Part shown: positions 1 through 10,301 of the stretch, piece by piece
Numbering within the stretch: the stretch's first letter is position 1
Layout: every line of letters starts with the position of its first letter
Origin: Hordeum vulgare subsp. vulgare
Taxonomy: Eukaryota; Streptophyta; Magnoliopsida; Poales; Poaceae
Direction: 5' to 3'
Assembly (NCBI RefSeq): GCF_904849725.1
Contig: NC_058521.1
Location: 99,124,244 to 99,188,243 of the forward strand
DNA length: 64,000 nucleotides
Position numbers and translations under genes: made by a program
The notes under the pieces: generated by a model
What the model was told of the DNA's origin: nothing
Database searches by the model: none
Seen by the model: the letters and a program-made list of their open reading frames with translations, nothing else

Positions 1-270
1 CAAGATTGCAACTAAGGTAACAATTGATCCAACAACACAATGATACCAAGCCTCACTATCAATGTCATATTTTCTAATCTTTCTAATCTTCAAGCACATT
101 TTCTCCATCTTGATCTTGCGATCATCGACGACATCGACAACATACAACTCCAGTTTCATCTTCTCTTCTTTAATTTTTTTCAATTTTTCTTTCAAATACT
201 CGTTTTCTTTTTCAACTAAATTTAACCTCTCGACAAGAGGGTCGGTTGGAATTTCCGGTTCACATACCTC
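1..270 (-). pseudogene. CACTA accessory protein, internal/C-terminal exon (coiled coil plus membrane segment)
   Basis: An open minus-strand frame runs from 270 off the left edge of the window. It begins right after a splice acceptor-like CTAG (274-271). The translation starts EVCEPEIPTDPLVERL, continues as a Lys/Glu-rich coiled coil (KEKLKKIKEEKMKLEL) and ends in a tryptophan-containing hydrophobic stretch (SIVTLVAIL) that looks like the start of a membrane segment. I recognise this arrangement from the second, non-transposase gene of grass CACTA elements; its biochemical role is not known to me. No stop is seen within the visible exon, but it is only a fragment, so I cannot say whether the gene is intact. 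The plus-strand 70-aa reading frame here is a shadow. Confidence 0.6.
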
Positions 271-914
271 CTAGATAAAAATATCTATGTCAACTTGATG
301 GGCATAATTTGTCATAAACATGAAATGCAACAAATAGTTATAAAAGAGAATATACCACATCCCAATCATAAACCAGACGAGGGCCGATGGGGACGGATAT
401 CAAAACATGCCACTATGTATAACAAACAATGTACGTGTAAGAAAATTATAGAGTAACTATATATATAAATCACACAAACATGATTTTTTTATAAATAATA
501 AGAACAAGAGGCTCACCAAGGTGGTGCCGGGGACGGGACGGTGCGGGCGATCGACGGTGGTTAGGACGGGGACGGGAAAGCACTAAGTAAACCACACCTA
601 CATATGCAAACTAAGAGTTAATTTGAGCTCAAATTGCATATAAATCAAATAAACTACCACATATAATTACTCCCAAAATAGAACCCACAAATCACTATAC
701 TTATAGAGCATTGCAAGAGGTAATCTAGCAATGAGAGATAAATGGACAAAGTTGCTAACCTTTGTGATCACTTAGATGGATGGGGGGCCTTCAAATCTTG
801 ACAAATTTTGGGCAAAATGAAGGATGAGCTCGAGCTTTGGGGAAGAACAGAGAGGAGAGGCAAGGGGAAGAAGAGAGAGCTCAAATGCGGGATGGACGAA
901 GGGCTTATATAGGG

Positions 915-1175
915 AAACCTTTAGTCCGAGTTCATGACACAAACCGGTTCTAAATGTTATCTTCTAGTACCGGTTCGTGGCAAAGGTGCCAGTGGAGCCC
1001 CAGCCAGACACGTTCGGGTTCGTGTCATGAACTGGTACTAGAGGTTCAACACGAACCGGGACTAATGATGCCCGCCCTCCCAGCCGTTGGAACCAACACT
1101 AATGGTCACATTAGTGCCGGTCAGTTTACAAACTGGGAGTAATGTATCTCACGTAAAGTAGTTTTTCTACTAGTA
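915..1175. repeat. CACTA subterminal repeats and terminal inverted repeat
   Basis: Several copies of an ACCGGTTCGTG/CACGAACCGG word occur in both orientations, for example at 941-950, 967-980 and 1051-1060, interleaved with TCATGACAC/TCATGAACT words. In CACTA elements such subterminal motifs bind the element's DNA-binding protein. The terminus itself is at about 1160-1175. Confidence 0.65.
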
Positions 1176-2075
1176 CCTATTGGCTTGTGGGCCCCTCGTG
1201 AGGCCTCCAGCCTTCTTTCGATGCTCGTTGGTCTTCTTTTGTTCAAGAAAAAATCACCAATTTTTTTCATGGCAATTGGACTTTGTTTGGTATGGAAAAC
1301 CTGAAAAGTGAAAAACACGCAGAAAACAACAACTAACACTGGGAACTAGGTCAATAGGTTAGTGTTAAAAAATAATATAAATTGGTAAATAAATACCCTA
1401 AAAGTATTCTAGAATGATAATATATCAGCATGGGACAATCAAAAATTATAGATACGTTAGAGACACATCAAGCATCCCTAAGCTTAATTGCTGCTCGTCC
1501 TCGAGTAGATAAATGATAAAAAGAGAAATTTTTATGAGACATGATATCCATGATGTAACCTTATGCATGTATACTCACTGTGAAACGATGAATTAACAAA
1601 TATAAACACAACAATACTTATAGGTATAAGCATCAAATCATTAATTTTCCAAAGTATACGATCCTCAAAGATTGTTTTACCCCTATCCATATTTATTATA
1701 TTAGCAAGGTATGGCTCTATGTTCAGTAAATCAATACAAATGTCAAGCACCATGGTGTCCAAGTCAGGAAATTAGGTCGTACTTTTTCAATATGCATTAA
1801 CTTTTCATTCTTCACGCAATACATGAGCATGAACCATTGGACATAGCATAAAGGTGGAATAGAATATGGTGATAGATTTCAAAGGGGTAAAAGTGGAAAA
1901 GGTAATATCACATCAATAGGCGTACTAACAAGCTATGGAGATGCCCGTCGATACGTATCGATGGAAGGAGTAGGGATTGCCATGCAAATGACGCACACGA
2001 GCTATAAGTGTATGAAAGCTCCAATGAAGCTAAGTGGGGTGTGCATCAAACTTGCTTCCTCATGAAGACCTCGGG
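1176..2075 (-). mobile_element. Athila-like gypsy remnant: start of 3' LTR and upstream 3' untranslated region
   Basis: On the minus strand an LTR starts at 1470 with TGATGTGTCTCTAACGTATC, a mutated form of the TGATACGTCTCCAACGTATC terminus seen intact at 54756 and 61321. Only about 295 bp of the LTR remains before the CACTA edge. Positions 1471-2075 are the internal side: the polypurine-tract word GCTTAGGGATGCT lies against the LTR (compare element F), and the rest is non-coding 3' region. The small frames here are not genes. A Sirevirus LTR begins at 2076, so TCGGG (2071-2075) is the candidate 5-bp target duplication. Confidence 0.6.
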
Positions 2076-2930
2076 TGAAAGGATGTGGATATCGCCTAGA
2101 GGGGGGGAGGGGTGAATAGGAACTTTAAAATAATTATGATATAGGCTTGAATAAATGCGGAATAAAACTAACATTTAATTTTTCAAGAATAAAACCTAAA
2201 ACAACAAGGCTCACCTATGTGCGCCAACAACTTATGCTAAGAAAGATAAACAACTAAGTGATAGCAAGATATATAACAAGAAACAATATGGATATCACAA
2301 AGTAAAGTGCATAAGTAAAGGCATCGGGTAAGATAACCGAGGCATGCGGAGACGATGATGTATCCCGAAGTTCACATCCTTGCAGATGCTAATCTCCGTT
2401 TGGAGCGGTGTGGAGGAACAATGCTCCCCAAGATGCCACTAAGGCCACTGCAATCTCCTCACTCCCTCGCGCAATGCAAGATGTCGTGATTCCACTAAGG
2501 CACCCTTGAGGGCAGTCACCGAACGCGTACAAATAAGGTTGGGGAAATCTCCGTAACCTAATTGAAGGCTCCCAACAATACCACGAAGCTTCACCACAAT
2601 GGACTGTGGCTCCGTGATGACCTCAAATGCTCGGTGCAATATCCACAACTTAATTGGAGACCCTGCCGCTTGCCCGGAGATTTGCTCCACAATATTTGAG
2701 CTCCGAGGCATCACCTATCTTCTAGGATGCCAAAGCATCCATGAAGAACAATATCTAGGTTACCAAGTACCCAAGGGTAACAAGCTTCTCAAACTTTGTC
2801 TTCGGAACTATCCATGGTTCGGGTCCGGACCAGTGTCTCGTTTGACATCGAGAGATTGGACACACTAGTCTTCGGAACTTTGGCGGAGTTGATCTCCGGT
2901 GCGTCAGCCCGGTGTGTGTGTTCGGGCAAG
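2076..2930 (-). repeat. Sirevirus-like 3' LTR, distal part
   Basis: On the minus strand this LTR ends with a pyrimidine stretch (2107-2121) followed by CTCTAGGCGATATCC and a final CCTTTCA at 2076. That ending is common in Triticeae copia LTRs of this group. The stretch 2340-2860 is also familiar LTR sequence, with diagnostic words such as ACCGAGGCATGCGG. The LTR's start is missing, replaced near 2930 by the gag fragment of another element; the exact junction cannot be fixed by eye. Confidence 0.6.
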
Positions 2931-2931
2931 G

Positions 2932-3276
2932 TTACCCCTTGCTCTTGAATGCAAAGGTTGGATCTGTGCTCATGGCCGGATCTGAAGTAGGCACTATCCC
3001 AGACTCAAGGTCGGGGAGGGGACCCGAAGTAAAGCCTTTAGGGTTTCCGGGATCTTCGGCCGAAGCACAGATCCCATCAAGGATTAGATCGCCTTGGGCA
3101 TCGGCGATGTAATCTAGGTCGCCAAACTTGATTTCCTGGCCCGGGATGAACCCATTGATTTGATCATGGTGATGAGTTTCTTTGACACGCGGGACAGTAC
3201 TCACGAACGCAGAAAGTTGGCCGAGGACAAAGATATCCCCGGTGTTGATGCCTTCACTGGTGACCAAGCGAGCCAT
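2932..3276 (-). pseudogene. N-terminal fragment of first ORF (gag region) of the nested gypsy element
   Basis: A 114-codon frame begins MARLVTSEGINTGDIF 48 bp inside the LTR end, the place expected for gag. It is rich in Asp, Gly and Pro, with runs such as FIPGQEIKFGDLDYIADA. No zinc knuckle, protease or RT follows, because the element is truncated at its 3' side. I recognise the wording as a repeated Triticeae element ORF but know no function for it. The fragment terminates where the neighbouring copia LTR begins, so its stop is an accident of the junction. Confidence 0.45.
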
Positions 3277-3323
3277 TGATCCTTCTGAGGATCCTTCAGC
3301 GCAACTCTTAATGAAAGCACCAA

Positions 3324-3811
3324 TGTCGGTGTGAAAACAGGCGGATCTCGGGTAGGTTGTACGAACAGTGGATCTTGGATCGATGGGTAAGAGGAGACAA
3401 AGGGTACTTTATTTACCTAGGTTCGGGCCCTCTTCATGGAGGTAAAACCCTACATCCTACTCTTGTTTATATTAATGGTGGAGTACCGAGTACAGAGTTG
3501 ATCTACCTCGAGATCGCATGTTGTGGTCTAAACCCCAGGTGTAATGAGCTTAATCTATCCTATGAACTAATGCCCTCTCGTTTATATAGATACGAGGGGT
3601 GCTACGGTTACACAACAATGACTATACATCAAGGAGGGACACATGCCGATCACTACGTGACCGTGGAGTACACACCAAGTCTTCGAAAGAGTCCATCTTG
3701 ATTACACCATCACTTTATTTATCTGAAGCCCAATAATGATAGAACGACCGAGGAGTCCGGCCATAGAAATGGGTAAGCGACCTGAGCACCCCTTAGTCTC
3801 GAACTCCCTCA
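3324..3811 (-). repeat. Gypsy 5' LTR, about 488 bp
   Basis: On the minus strand it starts TGAGGGAGTTCGAGACTAAG at 3811 and ends in ...TTTTCACACCGACA at 3324, giving TG...CA ends. A TATATAAA box lies on the minus strand near 3588-3581, opposite the words CGTTTATATAGATACG. Its sequence resembles a widespread Triticeae gypsy LTR type, but I cannot name the family with certainty. Confidence 0.55.
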
Positions 3812-4470
3812 GTCAGCGAGTAGGTCACCTATGTTAGAGTATATAACTTAGGAGCCAAGTGAGAACACTTGATCATAGGTCATACTCTTCGTTAAGCTCA
3901 AAGTGGGGTTACCATTTTTTGTTTAAGCATTTGGATGCTTTCATATCCTAGAGTTTCTTTAACTCATGACTTGGAGTAAAGCTTCTTCAAATATATGATT
4001 GCATACCTTTGAGTGATGTTGATGGCAGAAGCACGTAGGTGGACTTGTTGTGGATGCTCAAGGGATATAATTCGGGGCAATCCTCCTTTATTATAAGTTG
4101 GTTCTCCTACATGGGTTAGTCATGCAAGGAATAACATGAATATATCCAAATGACAAGAGTTAAGTTTTGCATCAAATGCTTGTAAAGGATATAATTTGTA
4201 ATGTCTTGTTCCTTCATCACAAATAATTGTTGTTGATACTTGGCCATGACAAGATTTCTTATGATTTGAGTAGATGGCAATCTTGTGGAGTGTAGTCCAT
4301 CCAAGTGCCTACAAAAGGTTGGATGCAATAGAAGGGAGCATAGTTTTCCGAGATGAGATATAACATCATATCAATACTATCAAGGAATAGTCATGAAGCT
4401 CATGCCCTTGCATGCAACCAACTGAGTCACTCGAACAAATTTGAAGAATCTATGTTGTTAAACTCACTCC
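3812..4470 (-). other. Non-coding region downstream of RNase H in the copia remnant
   Basis: On the minus strand this follows the RNase H domain. I see no domain and no polypurine tract next to an LTR, so the true 3' internal end is missing. The 70-codon minus frame at 4116-4328 and the 66-codon plus frame at 4353-4553 show no recognisable protein. Confidence 0.4.
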
Positions 4471-5595
4471 TTAAGTGGCAAAATACTTTGAGAAGATATG
4501 CGCCAATTGTTTATCGGTACGAACATGTTTTAGATTTATATCTCCTTTTGTAGCATGATCATGAATGAAATGATGACGAACTTGGATATGCTTAGTTCGA
4601 TAGTGTTGCAAGGGGTTGTGTGAAATATTGATAGCACTCTCATTGTTACAAAACAATGGAACATGTTCCACATGTATTCCATAGTCCTTAAGATTTTGGG
4701 TCATCCATAACAATTATACACAACAAGCTCCGACGGTAATGTATTCCGCTTCGTGGTAGATAGGGATACCGAATTTTGTTTTTTGGAGGACCAAGACACA
4801 AGATATCTTCCAAGAAATTGACAAGTACCCAAAGTGGATTTTCGATCAACCTTATCTCCAGCATAGTCCGAGTCGGATTAGCCCATAAGAACAACAAAAA
4901 AATCTCTTAGGATACCAAATGCCAAAGTTTGTTATATGTATCAAGTATCTCACAATTATTTTCACAGCCTTAAGACGACACTCTTTAGGAACATCTTGAT
5001 ATCAGGCACACATGCACACACTTAGCATGATATTATGACGTGAGGCACATAGATATAACAATGAACCAATAATTGATCGATACACTTCTTGATCAACCGG
5101 TTTGTCCTCCTTAGTGGGGTCAACATGTCCACTTGTAGGCATGGGAGTTTTCAAACCTTTGCATTCTTGCATGTTGAACTTCTTGAACAAGTCCTTGGTA
5201 TACTTTGTTTGAGAGACAAACGTTACCATCTCTCGTTCGCTTTATCTGCAAACCAAGTAAGAATTTTAGCTCACACATCATAGACATCTCATATTTCTCG
5301 GAGATCAACCTTCCAAATTTCTCACTAAAATGTGGATTAGTAGATCCTAATATGATATCATCCACATAGATATGGCATACAAATAATTCACCATTAACCT
5401 TTTTAGTGAACAAGGTTGCATCAATTTTACCAATTTCAAAACCCTTTTCTATAAGAAACATTGTTAAGCATTTGTACCAAACTCAAGGGGCTTGTTTAAT
5501 ACCATAGGGATATTTGCAAAGTTTATAGGCATGATTAGATTTCCTAGGGTTGACAAATTCGGGAGGTTGTTTGACATAGACTTAGTACTCAATTT
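4471..5595 (-). pseudogene. Copia reverse transcriptase (C-terminal half) and RNase H, degenerate
   Basis: Read on the minus strand from 5595. First comes the thumb/palm region, with words equivalent to ...PYGIKQAP and FLIEKGFEIGKIDATLFTKK. Next is the catalytic box HIYVDDIILGST (YVDD, about 5373-5340), which carries two of the three RT aspartates. A second frame holds SQTKYTKDLFKKFNMQECKG and VDQEVYRSIIGSLLYLCASR, and a third holds the RNase H end with CNNESAINISHNP and HIQVRHHFIHD. Together these are the usual copia RT-RNase H order. At least two frameshifts (near 5225 and between 4980 and 4715) and several stops make it non-functional. The N-terminal part of RT is cut off at 5595 by a foreign LTR edge. 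Wording matches the Sirevirus/Maximus group. Confidence 0.75.
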
Positions 5596-5651
5596 TGATG
5601 GGGAACGCCGCATGGGAAACAAAAATTTTCCTACGCGCACGAAGACCTATC
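5596..5651 (+). repeat. First 56 bp of a foreign LTR
   Basis: The sequence TGATGGGGAACGCCGCATGG starts a familiar Triticeae LTR terminus (usually TGTTGGGGAACG). It breaks off after GACCTATC, where Tekay LTR sequence begins. Most of this element is missing. CTATC (5647-5651) would be the left target duplication if the Tekay element inserted here. Confidence 0.45.
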
Positions 5652-5679
5652 TGTCACATCCCTAACCCTTAAGCAAGTT
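5652..5679 (+). repeat. 28-bp stub of a type-B LTR start
   Basis: The first 28 bases of a type-B LTR are joined to pol sequence at a shared AAGTT (5675-5679). This is the footprint of a deletion that removed the rest of an LTR and most of an internal region. Confidence 0.7.
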
Positions 5680-6063
5680 GACGAGAAGGCTTACCTTCGG
5701 GTTACACCTTTGAAGGGTACCCATCGTTTCGGTATCAAGGGCAAGTTGGCTCCTCGTTACATTGGTCCTTTTCGCATTCTTGCCACACGAGGAGAAGTTG
5801 CCTACCAGTTGGAACTTCCTCCGCATCTTTCCAAGGTTCATGATGTTTTCCACGTCTCGCAACTCAGGCGTTGCTTTTCGGATCCTATCCGTGAAGTGGA
5901 CCACGAAACGCTTGATCTCCAAGATAACCTTTCATACCGAGAATACCCCGTGCGTATTCTTGATCAAGCTGAGCGTACCACTCGACGTCGAAACCTCAAG
6001 TTTCTTAAAGTTCAATGGTCAAATCATTCCGAAAAGGAGGCAACTTGGGAAAGAGAGGATAGT
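5675..6063 (+). pseudogene. Chromovirus pol scrap: integrase C-terminus and chromodomain
   Basis: The frame carries the integrase C-terminal beta-rich segment (GTHRFGIKGKLAPRYIGPF, then HDVFHVSQLRRCF) and most of the chromodomain (VRILDQAERTTRRRNLKFLK, ending WSNHSEKEATWERED). It matches about 20009-20390 of the main internal region with scattered differences. The last 80 bases of the coding region are deleted: the sequence jumps from GAGGATAG directly to the LTR start. It has neither RT nor the integrase core, so it is only a remnant. Confidence 0.8.
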
Positions 6064-9000
6064 TGTCACATCCCTAAACCTTAAGCTAGATAGCATTGTT
6101 CTCATGTCTTCTTTGCATTTGCATCCACGAAGTTCCAACAAAAACAACAAAGTGGCAAAGGAAAAACTCTAAACCCTAGCCACCATTTTAATTAAAGGAA
6201 AATTCAACTAGTTCAAAATCAATGAACCCAAAATGGCCTCAAGAAATGTTCAAACTTTCTGATAAATCATGAAAGTAAATGAGCATTAGAGAAAACTATT
6301 TTCTTGACACTTTAAGCATTTTAAATAAATGCAAAAGCCACTGGTTTCAAATTTAAAAATTTGAAAACAGAAGCTATAATTTTCCAAAAATGTTGAAAGT
6401 CTTGGAAATGAGTGGGGATATTATAACAAATATTTCAGGAGGTCAAAATTAGTTTTACTTTTTGTTTTGGAGCTGAAATAAATAGCAAAGCAATAAATAG
6501 CAAAACAGAAAAACAGAAAAGGAGAAAATAGAGAAAATCTTACCTGACGCCCACGCCAGGCCCAGCCCATCTCGCCGCTCGTCCCCTTCCCCGCGCCAGT
6601 AGGCAACAGGAGGTGGCCGCCGCCTCCTCCGACGCGGCCACGCACCTGCGTGCCTGCCTGGCCGCCGGTTCGCGCTGGCGACGGCGGGGATAAGCTCCCC
6701 AGAGCCTCCCCTATCCATTCCCCGCCTCGGTTCTTCCCCTCCGCCCGGATCTCCTCCCCCTCCCTGCTGCCGCCATTAGAGCCGAGCTCGAGCTCGAGCT
6801 GGCCGTTTCCCTGTCCATGGGAACCCCTCCCCGAGCACGCCATTAGATCCGCCTCATCGCCCTGGTCGTCTCTGCAGAAGCCGAAGTCCCCTCGAGCCCT
6901 GCAACGCCCGCAACACCGTCGTCTTGTTCCTCCGGCCGCCGGACCTCTCCCGTCGATTCGTCGCCCCTAGGCCTTCCCCGAGCCATCTGAGCTCTTCTCT
7001 GCACTCCCTGTGAGCACGCGATGGTTTTCCCTAAGCTTTCCCCGTCGATCCCCACCTCTAGCCCTAGTTCCACCGGAGCCCGATGAGCACCGCCGTTGCC
7101 GCTCGTCGCCGGTAGCCTTCCGATGTCCAGCTCGTCCTCCCGTGAGCACGAGAAGCTCCAGGACGACGCGTAGATGCCGTAGCAGCTAAGATCTAAGCGT
7201 GGATCCCTCGGATTCAAGCCCCCCGACGACGCCCGAGCTTCGGCCGCCGCTCCGGCTCGTCGCCGACGCCTCTTCCGGCGACCCTAGCCTCCCCAGTTGG
7301 TCCTGCCAGACCGGCCGCTTCGCGAGCTTGCTGTAGCTGCCATCCGCGTGCGATTTGGTGCTGTGCAGCGCCGTCTAGGTCGCCTCCGGCGAGCCCTCCG
7401 CCGCGGGTTTGGTCGTCAGCGACCACCCTCCGGTGGCCGTCGACGTGGCCGGCCATTAGGGCCTAATCGCCCTCCTGTGAGTCGCTGACAGAGGGCCCCA
7501 CGCCTGGTCAAACCCCAATTAGGGGCTGGTCAGCGCGGGATTAGTCCCAGAGAGGCTGACCAGTGGGGCCCCCCTGTCAGGTTTGACCTGCACAGGTCGG
7601 CTGACCTGCTGACGTCAGCCTGATGCAATAAATGGAATTTCCAGTATAAAAATAATTCAGGAAATTGCTAAAAATTGCAAAAATCATAGAAATTAATCTG
7701 TAACTCCAATGAAAATAATTTATATATGAAAAAGTATCAGAAAAATTCAAAGATTCTGATTATGCTATTTTCAGCTATTTTTGAAAAAGTTACAGAACCC
7801 TAAATTGTGAAATAAGTAATAATTCAATTCTTTTAATCACTTTATAAATGGAATTTGCAAAAATATCCAAATTTCATTATAAATGCAATGATCACACACT
7901 GCCCTAGATGTAAATCAGTACCATAACATGACATTTCATGCATGTTAACATTAGGTTGATCTGAGCATCAGGTCGAATCAATTAAACCGGTATCCGGGAA
8001 TACCCGTTTGAATTGCTATCCGAATGTGATTCAAATCAACTCTAAACCCAAAACATCTTGATTATAATAACTTATAACTTTGCATTCTCATGCCATGCTC
8101 ATGCATCATTTTGATTGCATATGATTGTTATTGAATGTTGCCGTTCATTTCGGTAGGCTCCGCACCCCCGGATTCCACCGAATATCCGCCCGACGGATAT
8201 CGTTCCTCCTCTGAGCAATAAGGCAAGCACCCCTTTTGATCATCCCGATAACACCTATGTTCTTGCTCCTGCACCTATTTAATGCATTAGGATCAAATGC
8301 TTCAACTGCTTTTGCCACGATAGTTGGACCCACTTCCTTTGCATGACTTAACCTTGTCACAGTAAATAGCTGAACCTTGCAACCTAGCATACCTGGTAGT
8401 TGCTTGAGCTATGATGTGCCTTATCCTGCTATGCATGCTATGCTTAGAGTTGTGTATGGTCTGTCATCTGGGAGATGAACAGAAATGTGGAATGTGTTCG
8501 GTGAGCAAAGGTCGTGTGTTGAACTTGATTTGGTAAAGGTACCGATGAAAGGCTATGTAGGAGTACATGGCGGGTTGTTTCATTGGAACCGTCCTTAGGA
8601 AATGAGTTCCGTGTATGTAATCCAAGATTAGATACTACCACATGCTGGGCCCTGAAATATGACCCCGCTCGGCCTATTAATCGCGTAGTACTCGGTCCAG
8701 GAGTTGCAAGTAGTTTCTGGTGTTTATAGTAATGCTGGAGGCCGTGCATGGTGCTGACCTGAGAGGTGGACCGTGATGCGGTAGGCAGTGGCACGGCGTA
8801 CCAAGTGGCACCCGGATGGTGGGCTTGGGAACCCTGCGCACATCGTTTGAGGCCGTGGCGGAAACCTCGGCCGGACTTCCGTACGGGTTACTCTCAGATA
8901 GGCGATAAACCTGGACTAGATACTAGTGTGGTTAACGGTCGTGGCCGACTCCCTCGCTGGGATTCCGCTTGAAGGTTGCCGAGGTGCATGACGTGCACAT

Positions 9001-10220
9001 GGCGATAAGTGGCGGGAGCGTGTGTGACGAAGTACACCCCTGGAGGGTTATGATCTATTCGAATAGCCGCGTCCGCGGATATGGACTACTTGGAGACATA
9101 TGTTGTTCATAGATAATTTCAATGGCTACTCATAAAATTGTCAAGATAAGCGTGAGTGTCATGGACGGCATTTCCGTATGGAGACGGAATGATTCCAGGA
9201 TAGTGTATTGTTGTGGTGTTAGTGGACTCGTGTGCGAGAAATCAAGTTGTCAAAACTAATTTCAAAAAGCAAGTTGTCTAGCCACGAGTCAAATGCTGGC
9301 TTCCCGCATGAAACCCCACAATACCTTCTTGATACCTTGCATGAGTAGTTAGTCATCCTAAAGTCTTGCTGAGTACCTTCGTACTCATGTTTTCTTAATC
9401 ATGTTGCAGAGGTTGCTAATGACCCTAATGAAGGGTTCTTCGTAGACATCGACGACGACGAGTAGCTGGTGTCCCAGCTACGATCTGGCCCTACGTCGGC
9501 TCTGTAGTATAGTCAGGCCATGTGCCTCCTAGTTTCTCTGTCTATACCCAGACAGCTTATAACTCTTCCGCTGGCTTGTATTGTGTGACTGATATTATGG
9601 GTCGTGAGACCCTTAATGTGTAATAATATGTGTGTGGCTCTTCCGAGCCTCTTAAATAAAGCTTGTATGTTTATGGTTATGTTGTGATGCCATCGATGTA
9701 TCTATACATATCGGTATGCCATGCGTACGTGTGTCTTACTTGATATGTATGGGGTTCGAATACCTAGTCGTGAACTTTAGTAGCACCCCTTACAAGGAAA
9801 TGCCCCTTTGTGATCCAACGAGCCTTGGTAGTTCGCTACTGCTCCGGACACATTGGTTGACCGGCATGTGTCCTTCTTAGCTGCTGTGTCTGTCCCCTTT
9901 GGGGAAATGTCATGCGACGTAATGGAGTCCTTGTAGCTTGCTACGACTCGTCTACGTTCGTTGATGACCGACACCTGCTTTGTTTGGTCATGTATGCCTG
10001 TCCTTGTGCGGGACTGCCACTTTGGTTAATGACTAGACATGTCGATCCGGGTTCTTTGACATTGGAATGCTAGCGACACTATCGCATACGTGAGTCAAAA
10101 TACGCAAACGGTCCCGGCTAAGGTAAGGCTGCAACCGTGGAGTTAACCGTGCGTGAGACCACAAAGGGATGCGATGTGTTACAGGTTGGATTCCTATGGC
10201 TTAGGATCGGGGTCCCGACA
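6064..10220 (+). repeat. Chromovirus LTR, copy A (4157 bp, complete)
   Basis: Starts TGTCACATCCCTAAACC and ends GGGGTCCCGACA. It has a GC-rich block at about 6540-7620, AT-rich flanks and a possible AATAAA polyadenylation signal at 9655-9660. All plus- and minus-strand frames in the GC-rich block are shadows, not genes. A short acidic reading frame after a splice-acceptor-like site is present at 9410-9465 (see findings). It is followed not by a primer-binding site but by the last 81 bp of pol. Confidence 0.8.
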
Positions 10221-10301
10221 ATCGTCTCCGACTTGAGTATCCTGCGTTATTCCCGACGACTTCTAAATCTCGGGACGAGATTCTTTTGAGTGGGGGTGAG
10301 T
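10221..10301 (+). pseudogene. 81-bp remnant of the pol 3' end between LTRs A and B
   Basis: Matches the end of pol at 20387-20467 (CGTCTCCGACTTGAGTATCC...). It includes the purine-rich GAGTGGGGGTGAG tract that primes plus-strand synthesis. It abuts the final CA of LTR A with no intervening bases. Confidence 0.75.

Larger units (their letters stand above)
1..1175 (-). mobile_element. CACTA (En/Spm-type) DNA transposon, one end only
   Basis: The right edge reads, on the minus strand, TACTAGTAGAAAAAC from 1175 downward. This is one base from the CACTAGTAGAAAA terminus typical of Triticeae CACTA elements. Inside it lie subterminal copies of an ACCGGTTCGTG-type word in both orientations, and further in, a coding exon of the element's accessory protein. 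Base 1176 onward is an unrelated gypsy LTR, so the transposon inserted into that LTR; the 3-bp target duplication would be CCT (1176-1178) if the edge is exact. The other end and the transposase lie outside the window. Positions 275-915 hold no coding sequence I can recognise. Confidence 0.75.
2931..3811 (-). mobile_element. Gypsy fragment nested in the copia remnant: 5' LTR and start of first ORF
   Basis: Read on the minus strand, an LTR from 3811 to 3324 is followed by a primer-binding-like stretch (TTGGTGCTTTCATTAAGAG, 3323-3305) and then an ORF opening at 3276. The fragment stops abruptly near 2931, where copia LTR sequence resumes. The rest of the element was lost, or the insertion was partly deleted. 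Confidence 0.55.
2076..5595 (-). mobile_element. Sirevirus-like copia element, antisense remnant (3' LTR part plus RT/RNase H)
   Basis: Read on the minus strand, this contains the end of reverse transcriptase, RNase H, a non-coding stretch and the 3' half of a 3' LTR. A separate gypsy fragment interrupts it at about 2931-3811. Everything upstream of the last part of RT (gag, protease, integrase) is missing. At 5595/5596 it is cut by the edge of another LTR. Assignment to the Sirevirus/Maximus group rests on recognised RT/RNase H wording and on the LTR end. Confidence 0.65.

Noticed and set aside
6540..7620. GC-rich island as a possible gene promoter or exon
   Set aside because: The same block occurs in all four chromovirus LTR copies at the same LTR position; it is part of the LTR.
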